Below are positions 1 through 11,849 of a DNA stretch of 64,000 nt, piece after piece. The stretch spans positions 5,150,018 to 5,214,017 of the forward strand of contig CM021319.1 in the NCBI GenBank assembly GCA_010645155.1, given 5' to 3'. The position numbers were made by a program, and so were the translations under genes. Below the pieces are notes generated by a model. The model saw only the letters and a program-made list of their open reading frames with translations. It had not been told where the DNA came from and did no database searches. This stretch comes from Tigriopus japonicus. Lineage: Eukaryota > Arthropoda > Copepoda > Harpacticoida > Harpacticidae. Every line of letters begins with the position of its first letter. Within the stretch, counting starts at the first letter, position 1.

Positions 1-245
1 AAGAAAATTGGATTTGGGTTGAAAAAGCTTTCTGGCCATGAGAACAATTAATGTATCTGCAAATCTGACCTCAGCTCTACAGAAAACGCTCCTTAAAAAG
101 AGGCATTTTTGAACTCTTGGTTTTTATTTGACATATGTCACGTATAATATGGCATCTGAGTCTTTTTTTGTCCAATCAGGCAATTCTATTAGTCTTTTTT
201 TGCTTAATTTGACAGTTTTATTCGTCTAAACTTCCTGTCCCTAGA
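1..245 (+). repeat. dispersed repeat, 5' copy
   Basis: Diverged relative of 47135-48010. Both share a stretch ending in gaacaattaatgt, then tgaactcttg, and both finish with gacagttttattcgtctaa followed by cttcctgtc. In the 47-kb copy the middle carries a half palindrome and a 22-bp tandem array that are absent here, so this copy looks like the version without the insertion. No coding content is recognised. Confidence 0.55.
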
Positions 246-3012
246 TCGGAACATTTGAAAGCAAATGATTTTATCTTGAATCAAAACACTAAATTGGCAC
301 GATTTCCACACTTTTCAGAACACACCCACTCTCGCATGTTTAATTAGACCACAAGAAAACTTAATTATTCAAAGGTCCCTCGTGTTTAGAAATGAAAGCT
401 CACCACTGGCAAAAATAACAAAAATAATAGTAAATGAAATGACAGACTATCCAACACAGCCCCCCCATAATCTTGGGTTGATCTTTCCTTCCTTCTTCTG
501 CGCTTGGTAAAAAAATTTTAGTGAAGCAATAGCAATGACATACAGTATTATAAGTGGCCAATTTTGCTAAAATTAATTTAAATTAAGCGTTTCAAAGTTT
601 CATTTTTATAAAAGCAAGAATCACAATTATCAGCAGACACACGATCTAGAAATACCAAGCCACCTGGTCTATTTACTCCGCATCCTACCCCGAAATATGA
701 CCGATATATTATTTGAACCTTTTAATTCATTTCTTTGCTCATAAATCTCCTTGATTAGCGCAGAGCTCAGAGCTAGGACGAAAGTTAACCAACCTTCTTC
801 AAATTCTTGATGGTCTGAGTTTGAGTGAAATAAATCTCCGTGGGCTTGATTCGTTGGCACTCGAATGAGCTTGTACATACATCGTGCACTCTCCTGGTTC
901 GGGTGTGCTTGAACCACTACTACTTTAAGCGCTTATTCCTTTAAGATCTGCCATTAGATTGGATACTTGAGAGAAGTTTGTCGAACCAAGTCGTCTGTTT
1001 AGTCGCTTCTCAAATGTTCAATGTCGAAAGTTTAATCTTTACTTAGTTCAGCTCTAACATCCCCAACCCTCAGTAGCCGGATGTCAATGGGAGTTAAGCC
1101 AGAGTCAGAGTCAATCTTTCTTTGAATATCGATTCCTTCCACGTGTGGTAACAAATCGCCCTTGAATCACCCAATTCCTCATTTGTGAGTGGGACGGTGA
1201 GCATCGTGAACTACTCGGACATAAAACGATTCTATGCTTGTAGGAGGCACTCACGGATAGCCTTTCGATCTGAATTTCAAGTCAAAAAAAATCAGCAGAT
1301 TGAATTACAACTTTTTATGGTCAAATATTCTATATGTAAGCTACCCCAAAACCAGCACGTGAATAGAATCGCATCATCCCCAGCATGATGTCATTTTAAG
1401 GTGACCCACCCTAAATTCAAACATCGCCATCAGCTCCGTCATCTCTTTTGCGAGATCAAACCTTAGAGGATTTATTACAATTCAATACACAATTGCTCAC
1501 GTTAAAATTGAGCCTAACTTTTAAAGTTGGCCAATATCATCTAGGTGAAGTTGACGCAGTTCGTGCCCCTCCAAAAAGCTTCTTCAAATTCTCTGAGCTA
1601 TTTTCAAGCGTCCGTTTAAGGAATTTGGTTGCTAGCTTTTTTGGTTGGACAAGTGACAGGCTGATCCAGACTCGGTCAGTCGGTCAGTCAGTCAGTTCAT
1701 CCGTCAATTCGTGTGGGTACACTCAAGATCAAGGTAACCCTTGAGAAGACGATCTGGGGCAATGAGGCAATTGTATTTTTGAAGAAAAGAAACTTCAAAG
1801 TGTTTCACACCGTAAAAATAAAGGTTGTTTTAACTTTACATCCATCTTAAACATGACAGAGTAACAAAGCACAGCCCATTGGTGTACTACAGGAGCTTTT
1901 CTGTAGAATCAACATGAAGTTTATTGCGGGATTTATCTCAAATTTTGAAGGCAATAGTAGTTGACACGACGAGGTCTTTGCCCAAGAAATAAACGAAAAT
2001 AAATCACCATATATGCGATGGTTCAAAGAAAAACAAAGAAAAATAAAGCGCGTTCCACCCTAACGTTATGAAGATTTGAAAAGAAATCATGGCATTAATC
2101 GTACAAGGAATGAATCTGTTCGAAAAAAACATCTCTCAGGGCAATATAAAAGCTTTGAAACAGATATGAAGAAAATGAAGTAATGTTTTACTTTATCAAA
2201 TAGTAAGAAACAATCAACTGGGGCCAAAAAACTGGAAGAAAAAAAATCTACAGCAAAAGGTCGAACAAAACTTGCGGAAAAATCCTTGGTTCGATTCTTA
2301 TCGCTAGATAATTAAGAAAACTTGAAGATAACTTTTGCCGAAGAAGCTTCTTTAACTTATACGAATAGGTATCTCCAACGAAACGTACATATGTCTCGTC
2401 AATCAGGTTCCAAAAAAATCTTGAAAAACTTAAGCTTTCCGTCAAACTAGTTTAGTCCGACAATAAAACTTTTAACTTTGGTATCACGGTTCTTACTTTG
2501 TTGAACCTTCTCCTGAACACTTTGATAAGGAAGCACAATCTTTTCCCCAATCTTGGTCGGCAAATTAAAGACATACAAACAAATTGATCATATCCTGGTT
2601 TTCCGATGCAAATCGCTACATAATGAATGATTTTGCAATTGGATGAGTTAGTTGTTTCTTATTGAACAAAGCTTTCACAGCAGTATTATTGTCCTTTTTT
2701 TCAATCAGGAAGTCGATATGTTGCACATTGTGGGAAAAACATACGGCTTTTGGGATCCTCATCGTAAGTCACGTTAGAGTAATGAGCTGGTCACATTTTG
2801 TGTGCATTTTCCCCCTTCGACTAACCAGATTATGATGCAATGTCATATCAGCTACGTAGGCAAATGAGAGTAACTGTTAATGAAATGCAAGAATTAAGTG
2901 GTTTTTTACGGATGTTGTACTTGGGGTGAATAATCGCCATGCCCATTTGTTTGGCAAAATCGGAAAAAATCGAACACGAGGTTTAGTTTGCATTTTTTGC
3001 AATTCATTAGCG
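246..3012. other. unassigned AT-rich stretch
   Basis: About 2.8 kb with only short open frames (none above 100 codons) and no motif I recognise. A CGGTCAGT-type short repeat lies near 1674-1695. No tRNA, inverted repeat with duplication, or splice-supported exon was seen. Confidence 0.5.
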
Positions 3013-3890
3013 GGGCCGCCAGATAGTTGTAAATTACATTTTACAATGTAATTACCAAAATCTTCAATTTTTGTCCAAAGTTACCAAAAAGGGGAAAAAA
3101 TTACAAAAAAATGTGGGTAAATTGCTTGTTCCGCTAATTCTTGTGGAACAAGATTATTTTATCAATCAAAATCAAAGTTAGGAAACAAGGCGACATTGTT
3201 TACTGTAGTTGCAACAAAACATCTTTAGTTTATCTTTGGGGCCATCAGTTACTTGTAAATAATAATTTACAATGCAATAACAAATCTGAAAATTTCAAAA
3301 AAATCAAGGCAAATTTCTTGTTCCCTTTAGAAAGATGTGGAAAAAGATGTCAAAAATCAAACAGTGCGATCCACGCAGAGAGGATTTGTTACAGTTGCAA
3401 CAGAATGAAATGTATTTATCAGCTATTCCAAGCTATAGAGTAAGACTTACAGATACTTGGAGCATAGGAAAAGGTCAGTTCCTTTTGCAATTAATAATAA
3501 AAGTGCTAGTAAAATTACCAAAAAAATCCGATTTTGTTATGTTATTTCTCAAAATACTTACAAAAAATACAACATTTTTTGGCAATATTCTTTACTAATA
3601 CTCGGTGGCCCTGATGATCAACTGGAAGACATGATGCCCGCAGATATTGTCAATTTTAAATTTGCACCGTTGATCTCTGTCGAAGTTGAGCGCTCATTTT
3701 CTCTGTGAAAATAGAGTCTTCGTGACAAAAGACCACATTTCACTGAGGAAAACCTCGGCAGATTCATTGTAGCCCACTGTTTTTATGGTTATAAATGAGG
3801 AAAAACTTTTAAAAAGAAATTACCAAAAAAATCCGATTTCATTCCATTATTTTCAAAAAAACAATTTTTACCAAAATTTGGTGGCCCTGG
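3013..3890 (+). mobile_element. hAT-superfamily element remnant
   Basis: The unit starts with CGGGGCCGCCAG and ends with GGTGGCCCTGG, an imperfect hAT-like inverted repeat. The terminal sequence recurs inside it: a second left end at 3238 (ggggccatcagttacttgta) resembles the one at 3013, and right-end-like sequence with an AATTACCAAAAAAATCCGAT stretch appears near 3515-3612 and again at 3822-3889. A hAT dimerisation domain sits between the two right ends. The repeated termini suggest a smaller non-autonomous copy nested in, or duplicated within, a transposase-bearing element. No exact 8-bp target duplication was found, so the outer boundaries are approximate. Confidence 0.6.
3604..3798 (+). 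pseudogene. hAT transposase C-terminal dimerisation domain (broken)
   Basis: A single reading frame gives a peptide with NFKFAPLISVEVERSFSL followed, after two stop codons (TGA at 3706, TAG at 3712), by SLRDKRPHFTEENLGRFIVA and HC. This is the recognisable C-terminal hATC dimerisation signature (hydrophobic-P-x-S-x-x-x-ERxFS, then a RxxLxxENL-like segment). Family knowledge: hATC mediates transposase multimerisation. Only about 65 codons survive and the catalytic part is not visible, so this is a dead fragment. The conserved frame through both stops shows recent descent from a coding copy. Confidence 0.75.
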
Positions 3891-5701
3891 TTACATAGTT
3901 TGTGCAAAATGAATTCAAACAGTTGATTTATGGATTTCGCGGTCTTCCTAAGACCGAATAAGTGGGTCTACATTCTACAGGGTACCATACGCTAGGTTAT
4001 TCATTACAGGATTCAAAATCAACTCGCGACAAATGTGAACTCACAACAATTGCTCTGATGTGCAGTCCAGTCTTTTCTTGGAAAATATTTTTGGATTGAT
4101 CACTCAATATTTGACGAATCATCGGGAAAACTTCCAAATCAATTGCCAACAATCGTGCCAATATTGGTTTAGAGTGCCATGTAAGTGGGGAGCTTCCAAT
4201 TTCCCAGTTAAAGAATTCATGGACCGTTAACTCAGCCTCCGAAGGGGATCAAGGTTCGTGGATCGCGGAACCTGAGAAAATCCAGGCAAGCCGTTGTTGG
4301 CAATGTTAACGGGCTCAGGCGCCACATAGTGCGAGTGCCTTAAAAACACGAATGAGGCATACATACGTACGCAGGTCAATCTCTGCGACATTTACGGAAC
4401 TACTCGTTCATGCACTTTAAAAGTGATAAAAGTGTGATGGATTCAATCACTCGTATCCTTGACAGCCTTTCAATCAACTCAAAGAGTCAGAATCATTTTT
4501 TGAGTGATTAAACTTTTCCTGCAGAAGCAACCGAGTTGAACCAACATTTTAACATGTTAAAAACATGTTAACATGTTTTTGAAGCAAGGATACCGAATAA
4601 GAACGGGACTTTGTTGTTGGCTAAAACTGTCCACGCTAAGTTCTCGGCGGGCCTGGCCTTTCTCTATTAATCTATCTATCCAGGCTGGGACCCCTAGTGG
4701 GATCGGAAGGCTAGCACCTCATGGATTATTTTTACGATTCAGGAAGGAGATACTACTAAATAAAAAATGGCTTGGGGACCATTCGTTACTTGAGGAATAA
4801 TATGATGACGAGCTTTGTGGTTCGCCAGTCATCTTAGGATAGCAGTTTGATTAACTTACTAATTTCATATTCAATACTTGTTCCTCTTGTTTTGATTAAT
4901 AAAAAATAATCATAAAACTAATCAGTCTTTTCCTTACAATGGCAGTCGGATAGTTAACCGAGGAAGGGTTTTGGACGCTTTTTGTGGAGTTTTTCACCAT
5001 TAAATCAACGGTTCCTTTTTCACCTTTCTGAAAAGAAAGGCTAACTTGAATAATAACTTCCAAGACTTGAACTTCAGATTGCTTCCAAGCAGAATTTTTC
5101 TCCCTGTTAAGAATTTGTTGGATTTTTTGAATGAAAGAATGGAATTTAACGCTCAAAAAAATGTTCAGTGTGAACATTTTTAACCCTTACGAAATCAAAA
5201 TGAAGCAACACAAAATAAGCTATTTTCTTTACCAATGGACAGGAAATACATATAATAATGCTTTTTTATGCAACTATGGCTTGGCTTCCTTATTTTCATC
5301 TTGGAGCTACAACTACTTGTTGAAAAATGAATGTCACGGTGCAGAGTTTTTCTCCAAAATAAGGATCTACAAGATTCTGAAAACATGTTCCAATAACTAA
5401 GGAGCAAAAAACTTATCTTGCATTTATCAGAGGCTGGAAATTTAGACAAACAAGACTGTTGTCTTTTTACTTTTTTCCCGTTGTTGCTCGCAAACAATTC
5501 GCACATACATATAGTTTATTTATTTTTTCAAATCGATCACAATTTTCGGATATTTCCTCGATTTCTACCTCTGCCAATTAAGAACCAAAACAAGTTGACT
5601 CGAGTCGACCAAGACTTAACATCGGCTCCTTGCAACCCTAGTTTCCTCTAACCGCTTCTTTGCTACCCGTAAATGGTCCTTTAGGCAACAGCTGTCCGAG
5701 A
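3891..5701. other. unassigned stretch
   Basis: No recognised gene. A short A/T palindrome built on AACATGTT lies at about 4547-4577. Open frames at 4573-4800 and 4896-5506 are short, overlap on both strands and match no family I know. Confidence 0.4.
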
Positions 5702-5709
5702 GGTCATAA

Positions 5710-6154
5710 TTGGGGTGCAGATTTCTGGCAAATAAAACATGCCTTCTAGGCCCAAAAAATGGCAAGTAAGCGCGTCCAAAATGGCAATTCGTAAAATGAC
5801 TAATACCAAAATACTAAATTCGGATAATGAGCATTATGTTTCACCAACATTTAAAAGAAAATATTTTTATTTTATTGGATAATTAATATACCCTTTAAAC
5901 GAAATAGTTTGGGCAAAAATTTGTTTTTCCTATTTTTCTTCACAAAAGACAATTTTTGCATCGATTTGCTCAAAACCCGACAAATTTTGCATTTAATTGG
6001 CCAAAAACCGACATATTTTGCATTTAATTGGCCAAAAACCGACAAATTTTGTATTTATTTGCCCAAAAATGGCAAAGCAACTTTTAAATGTAGCCAATGG
6101 CAAATTAACACGTTTTGGGGCATAAAATCTTATTTGCCTGAAATCTGCACCCCT
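5710..6154. mobile_element. hAT-like MITE (445 bp, 8-bp TSD)
   Basis: Termini TTGGGGTGCAGATTTCTGGC and GCCTGAAATCTGCACCCCT form an inverted repeat of about 25 bp. The flanks carry the exact 8-bp duplication GGTCATAA (5702-5709 and 6155-6162). An 8-bp TSD with GGGGTG-type ends is typical of hAT elements. The interior has no transposase and contains about three tandem copies of a roughly 31-bp unit (5976-6069) rich in TTTTGCATTTAATTGGCC, so it is non-autonomous. Confidence 0.85.
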
Positions 6155-6162
6155 GGTCATAA

Positions 6163-7756
6163 AACATAAAATTGGGAGGTCACAGGACCACTGCAACCCT
6201 TAAATTTGCACCCGAACTTAAAGGTTTTGACTTGTTGTCGACTTCTATGTATGCACTTAAGACAGCTGAGCGAAAGTTTTGTGTCTCGATGCATAGAGAT
6301 ATTATAAACATTAACATAAACAACTGGTTAAAGTCTAATAAACATATTTCGCTGGTTGCGCTTAAAGGACCCAAATGATGTGAAGCTTGACCTCCTTTTT
6401 CTGGTGCCCAAACCTTATTCAAAAATATATGAACCTTTCTATGAGTATGGAATTTCAAACCAGATAACGTCCGTGTTACTTTTTGCATCAACTTTATAGC
6501 TCTATAGAAAATAAATCAGATCCGATAAATGGAAAAATGTGTAATTGCCAACCCAATACTTCGAATAAAAGAAATCAAAGCCTGTAATCATTTGCAATTA
6601 AACTGCTTTCAGTAACATTCTTAAAACTTAGGTTTTAGAACCTAGAAAAAAACAAGTAGAAATAAAATCAATGGATTAGTGTAGCGTGGCGAATTCAGCC
6701 GGGGATTTGGGGGTCAAACTGGCTAGGGATGCATCATTAGAACTTGGTTTGGATGTTTCATAGTTAAAGTTTGCTGCGTGAAGGAAAAGCTCGTTTTGAT
6801 TGATAGTGAAAACGAAGATTCCAAATTAGGTTTGAGAATTTTGATTATTTTTTGGAGGGTTAGTCTCGACTCTGACGCATCCTTAGCCATTTTGGCCCCA
6901 GAATCGCCAACTGAATTCGTCTGATTGCACATATTTATTCAATTTCAACGCTAGAAAGCAATAACCATGTTACACTCAAATGATTTAGGATGTTTGCGCA
7001 TGTCTCTTTGACAAAATGCCACAGCTTAATCATCGTACGGGATGATATATTGTCACCTCGAATTAAATATTGTAAGATTCTGTTGAATCTTTTTGCCTAG
7101 GATGTTTAAAAGTGATAATAGTTCTGAAATTGGCAAAAACGTGACACAGTATTTGGAAAACTATGTAATTAGATGGAAAAAAGGTTTAAAAAAGTTTACG
7201 ACAAAAGGACTTTCACAATTGCATAAGTTACAAATGCATCAAAGTTTTATTCAGCACGCCATTTGGCAGCATTTGAAGTAATTTAGATTTAGCTAAATTA
7301 AATGTGCCATATTTTGATATGCCATCGGTTTCATGCTAAGAATAATGGATTTATGCAAGTCTCCAATCAAACAAGTTACGAATAAAAGGAAAAGTATGAA
7401 ATATAAAAGTAAAAAATAGAAGAGAATTGCAAATAAGAACAAATGAATTGAAGATCAATAATTAAGCAACTTTGGAAAAAGACAAATATTTATGATGTGC
7501 TGTTGAATCTGATTCAAACATGTTCTTGACTCTGGGACAGGGTTACATAGGAAAAAAACCACCCGGTTTTACGGGTGATTTTTTCGGGTAGGTTTTTCGG
7601 GGTTTTCATTCATGGGTGCTTCGGATTTTTCGGTTTTTTTTTTTTTTGGCTTTTTCGATTTCATTATTCATATCATTAACTCTTCATATTATCTTCTTCA
7701 TATTGGGCCAATTTAACATATCACAACTGAGTTCTCGACGATATACGACACATAAC
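6163..7756. other. unassigned stretch
   Basis: No gene recognised. The notable part is 7555-7660, a low-complexity segment in which GGTTTTTCGGG-like units repeat imperfectly and end in a long T tract. Open frames here are 60-100 codons and unremarkable. Confidence 0.4.
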
Positions 7757-7760
7757 TGGA

Positions 7761-8323
7761 CACGGTGTTTTTTTGAGCGTGAAAAGTCATTTTCAAATTC
7801 CAAAAACTTTTCAGACCAGTTTTGAATTGTGATTGCAATACCACATCTGTATCTATTTTTTTCAATTAGGTCACGGGCAAAAACACGATGTAAGGTCACT
7901 TAAAACATACTTAAACACATTTTTCTGAACATTTTCTTCCACTCAATTTTCAAGTAACGTTGTATGTGAATTTACCTCAAATATTGTCAAATTCTACTAA
8001 GCCGTTTGTCTAAATTCATGTAACGACCCTCCCGTTTGGTCCTTCGAGAATGCTGAACGAAAAAGCCGTTGAAAAAACATCCGCGAAATAGATTTCCGAA
8101 TTATTTTAGAACAACATTGCTTTTAGTACATTTAAGACATTGCCAAAGTAATTTTTCAAATATTTGTTTTTAAGTGTGTTTTAAGTAACATTATAGAGTT
8201 TTTGTCCGTGACCTATTTAACCGAATTCAAATAAATGTTGTTTGCATTGCGTTCACATTTCGAAAGTGGTCTCAAAAGTTCCTGGAATTTGAAAATGACT
8301 TCTTACGCTCAAAAAACACCGTG
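7761..8323. mobile_element. long-TIR MITE (563 bp, 4-bp TSD TGGA)
   Basis: Inverted arms of about 160 bp start with CACGGTGTTTTTTTGAGCG and end with CGCTCAAAAAACACCGTG. TGGA is duplicated at 7757-7760 and 8324-8327. CAC-initial ends with a 4-bp TSD point towards the CMC group (Chapaev-like), but that placement is inference. One-armed relatives lie at 25905-26033 (ending in CACCGTG) and 35300-35465. There is no open frame of interest inside. Confidence 0.8.
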
Positions 8324-9292
8324 TGGATTTGATTTTTTGCAACAAACAACAACTTTTGGCATTTTCTGTCTCGATCACTTAACTCCTGCGAGAAATTATT
8401 CGAACTTATATTCTACACGTACATTCAAAGGACATTTTCAAGGGATTAATTCGTTCAAATTCTAGAGTAATTTTTAAGGAAGGCAAAAGGCTAAAAAGCC
8501 AAATTTGTCATTTTTTATGTCAATAACTCACATTTCTAGGCCAGTAAATAGCTAATCGAATTGAGTGCCTCTTTTAACAAGAAAAATATTACAACTTTAG
8601 GGCTAAAAAAAACCATTTTTCTTGACTAGTGTTTTGTAGATGCTGTGAGTACTTCTCTCTGACACACCGCAATCAAAACAACGCAGGTATCAAAGAGCAT
8701 TCCCATTTGTTTTCTTGACTTACCTGAAGAGGGTTGAGGATCGATGATTGCACGAAGAGCCGACGGCGAGAAAAGTTGTAAACCCAACAAGGGAGAGTTC
8801 CAATCAGGACAATGTCAACAGAATGTCGGTAACCCTCAGGGGTACTCGAATAAATGTTAAACTGTGCCGGGTTCGCCGCACGTTCAACTTTTGAGTCCTT
8901 TTTGAGTTGTGTTTGGTGTATTTTTAGGTGTTTTGAAAATCCCCTGGCGATTAAGACCTCAAAAAAGATAAGAGCACTGCCGAGTCCAACCAAGTTGGTC
9001 GGGTTTGTTTAACATGGAATTTGCAACTGCCTTCGGATGATAAGTCTGTGCGATGTGTATGTGAGTGTGCACAAGAGAAAGAGTGGACAGCACGCAGGCA
9101 AGCAAGGTCTTCTGGACTCGGCGTTTGCGTCAGGCTTCCATTTCGAGTAAGAGGCCGAAGACTGGCAACGGCCAACGGCCGACGGAAGTGCACGCGGAGG
9201 CCACCACGAGGTTAGGACGTCGACGCAGCAAAAGAACTAGAACAACAATATGGAGCAAGTAGAAGAACACGACCTGTCCTCAAACTCATCAC

Positions 9293-9296
<4 letters not shown>

Positions 9297-9324
<28 letters not shown>

Positions 9325-9325
9325 G
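9297..9325. repeat. (CAT)n microsatellite
   Basis: Eight or more uninterrupted CAT triplets. On the - strand it reads as poly-Asp or poly-Met in chance open frames. Confidence 0.95.
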
Positions 9326-9337
9326 AGAGGCTCTTCT

Positions 9338-9425
9338 GACGCTCGCTCGCTCCCTCCCTCTCCCTCTCCCTCTCCCTCTCCCTGCCCTCTTTCTTTCTTC
9401 CTTTCGTTCTCTCTCTCTTCTTCCC
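9338..9425. repeat. pyrimidine-rich TCCCTC/TTTC low-complexity tract
   Basis: Repeated CTCCCT units followed by TTTC/CTCT runs. It is followed at 9475-9515 by several GTTCGTTC units. Confidence 0.9.
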
Positions 9426-10004
9426 TCCTTCTGGTGTTTGGCTTTTTGTCCAGGGTACATTTGGTTCCACCTTTGTTCGTTCGTTCGTTCTCGTTCGTGT
9501 TTGCGTTTGTTCGTTCCCGAGCAGCTTTCATTCCACATCGATGAAATCTCTTTGGGCCTCGTCGCATTTGGCTAAGGCGTCCGTCCCTCGTCTCGCCGTC
9601 CACGTCCACATCTCTCGAACTTCGCACATTTTCTTGTTGCATGCGTCTGCCCTTTGTTTCCGCGGTAGATCTATTCGTCTGACGGCTTTTTGCTGACTCG
9701 ATTCAGGTCTCCTAATTTGCCATTGGAGATCTATAACTCGCTCGCTCTCTTTGAATCCCGTCTGTTTTTGAAAGGCCCAACAGCGGTCGTTACTAGAATT
9801 GACCAATTTGATTGAATCTTTTGAAACAACTTTTTCCATCTTTTTATTTTGAGCACTTTTTCTGTCATGGGATATTGTGATTGCTTAAATTGATACCATG
9901 TGGTTCAAATTACTAGCTGATTCAATTACATTCTTTCCTTCAGTGTTTTCTGTTATTGAAAGCAACAAAATCATTGAAATATTAACATTTAGTTATGTTG
10001 TTGA

Positions 10005-10454
10005 AAAACATCAATGAGGAGCATTTTCAGTCTGAAATTTAATTGAAAGCTCTTGTTCAATTCGAGTAAACCATCCATCATTATCTTAAAGAATTGTCCC
10101 AGTTCTTTATCATCTTATCATCCCTTTGTCCCCTTTAATTAAATGCGAACCATCTGGAACCAAGGCTGACTGGAATCCTACCCTAATGCAAGTTGTTCCG
10201 AAACCGTGATAAATGTGCGTTAAATAGTTTTTACTCCGTATTTTGATAACAATTCTTCAAAAAGATTCTTTCACAGCATGTATCTGTCTCTTGGACGTTA
10301 AAATTTGTGTGCAATTGTGTGATAGGCCATCTGCAAGCCTTCGTAGATATCTTTGAAACAAATCACTTGCTCACTTTACTACCATGGGGACAAGGAAGTT
10401 GGCCCCGGTTGGCCCCAGAGGAAAGAAAAAAAAAGTTGTCACAAACCTGGGCCT
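10005..10454 (+). repeat. segmental direct repeat, copy 1
   Basis: Nearly identical to 11494-11819 apart from a 124-bp segment (about 10092-10215) present only here. It contains the start of an open frame (10307-10645, 112 codons, beginning MCNCVIGHLQAFVDIFETNH). That frame recurs, shortened, in copy 2. I recognise no protein family in it. Confidence 0.9.
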
Positions 10455-10645
10455 GCATAATCAATTGGGAAACCTGGAAACAGAACCATGCTATGCTAGG
10501 CATCATGATGCATGGCCACCTTGGGGATGAGCTTTTAGGGATGATTTCACCTATTAAGGCCCGTCAGAAAAAATCAAGGTTCCGGAAGATTGAAATATTT
10601 GCTTTGAGGGACCAGAAAACCCTTGACTATTTTGAAGCATATTAA
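10307..10645 (+). CDS. unrecognised 112-codon ORF, partly duplicated
   Basis: An ATG-initiated frame whose first 45 codons are repeated almost unchanged at 11672 (60 codons, ending in different sequence). The protein is mixed in composition, with a basic stretch (EERKKKL) and no domain I recognise. The duplication covers flanking non-coding DNA equally, so conservation of the frame is no evidence of selection. It could equally be a chance frame inside a repeat. Function unknown. Confidence 0.2.
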   Translation: MCNCVIGHLQAFVDIFETNHLLTLLPWGQGSWPRLAPEERKKKLSQTWACIINWETWKQNHAMLGIMMHGHLGDELLGMISPIKARQKKSRFRKIEIFALRDQKTLDYFEAY

Positions 10646-11493
10646 ACGATTGAGTACCCGAAAAGTCGCTAATGAAAAAAGTTTCTTACAAGAATTAAAA
10701 AATCATCGTCATAGACTAATCAAATAAAAGTCTTGCGATGAAATTGTTCCAAGGACAAGATTATTGACAGGCAAAAAAAGCCAGAAATATAGGCAGAAAG
10801 TTCATGTTATGGTGATGAGTCTCACGGGGCTTTCATAATCTCATACAAAGTAACATTCGGTCCCCTCGTTAATAATTGAGTGTATTCTACAAGGGTTGGG
10901 CAGGTGCATATGAAATGAGTTTATTCTATGCACGATTCCGATAATTCTTTTTAACCAGATATTGGTTTTAATAATGAATGAGAAATGACCACAAATAGAG
11001 ACGATTTTGTATATAGAAAGAAGGCATAAAAGTTTCCTTATGGGGCAACTTTGGGTCATAAATAATTCAGTCTTGGAGTCCAGTCGGAAAAAGGGACCTC
11101 AATTCCTAGTTTCGACAGTGACGTTAAATATATGTACTTAATAAGAAGGTGAAAGATATTTCCTCAGTTTTTGCTCAGTAAAAAATTTGCTCAGTGAAGG
11201 GATCACCTTAGCGAATCATACAAACTGTTTTAAAAAGTAAGTTTTATTTTAAAAATTAATATAACGGAAAGAAAAAAAAGATTAAGACATTTCTTTCACG
11301 AACGTTCGGGGTTGTCACGAGTTAGAGTCAAATACCAAATGAAGAATCATTTAAAACACATTACATTTGTGATGAAATTGTACCAATGTAAGTTGAAGAA
11401 AACAGTTTTAGCATACTCGGGCAAAATAATTTTGAAATTGATTGACTCGTGATAATAACTTTGATTTTGTGTTCAAGAACAACTCAATCAACA
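10455..11493. other. unassigned stretch between the two direct repeats
   Basis: Roughly 1 kb of AT-rich sequence with no gene, inverted repeat or tandem array recognised. The longest frame (10841-11059, - strand) matches nothing I know. Confidence 0.4.
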
Positions 11494-11819
11494 AAAACAT
11501 CAATGAGGAGCATTTTCAGTCTGAAATTTCATTGAAAGCTCTTGTTCAATTCGAGTAAACCATCCATCATTATCTTAAAGTGCGTTAAATAGTTTTTACT
11601 CAATATTTTGATAACAATTCTTCAAAAAGATTCTTTCACAGCATGTATCTGTCTCTTGGACGTTAAAATTTGTGTGCAATTGTGTGATAGGCCATCTGCA
11701 AGCCTTCGTAGATATCTTTGAAACAAATCACTTGCTCACTTTACTACCATGGGGACAAGGAAGTTGGCCCCGGTTGGCCCCAGAGGAAAGAAAAAAAAAG
11801 TTGTCAAAAACCTGGGCCT
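11494..11819 (+). repeat. segmental direct repeat, copy 2 (internally deleted)
   Basis: Second copy of 10005-10454. It has a clean 124-bp deletion: in copy 1 the sequence runs from ..CTTAAAG into AATTG, whereas here CTTAAAG joins directly to TGCGTTAAAT. It ends about 30 bp before the first 17-bp minisatellite unit, which suggests the duplication and the array share a breakpoint. Confidence 0.9.
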
Positions 11820-11849
11820 TGCGTTTTGAACGCAAATGTTGCAAGTTTC

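Larger units (their letters stand above)
8670..9840. other. GC/CpG-richer island with microsatellites; possible host promoter or exon
   Basis: By eye this is the most GC- and CpG-rich non-repetitive part of the window. Overlapping open frames occur on both strands (8673-8993 -, 8951-9193 -, 9021-9215 +, 9289-9642 -, 9528-9839 -). The - strand frame 9839-9528 (103 codons, rich in K, R and E) is the least repetitive. I recognise no domain. The composition would suit a promoter and first exon of an unidentified host gene. Multiple open frames are expected by chance where stop codons are rare, so none is called as a gene. Confidence 0.35.

Noticed and set aside
9212..9642. Arginine/glutamate-rich open frames on the - strand
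   Set aside because: They read the CAT, CTCCCT and GTTCGTTC microsatellites. Low-complexity peptides there are expected by chance.
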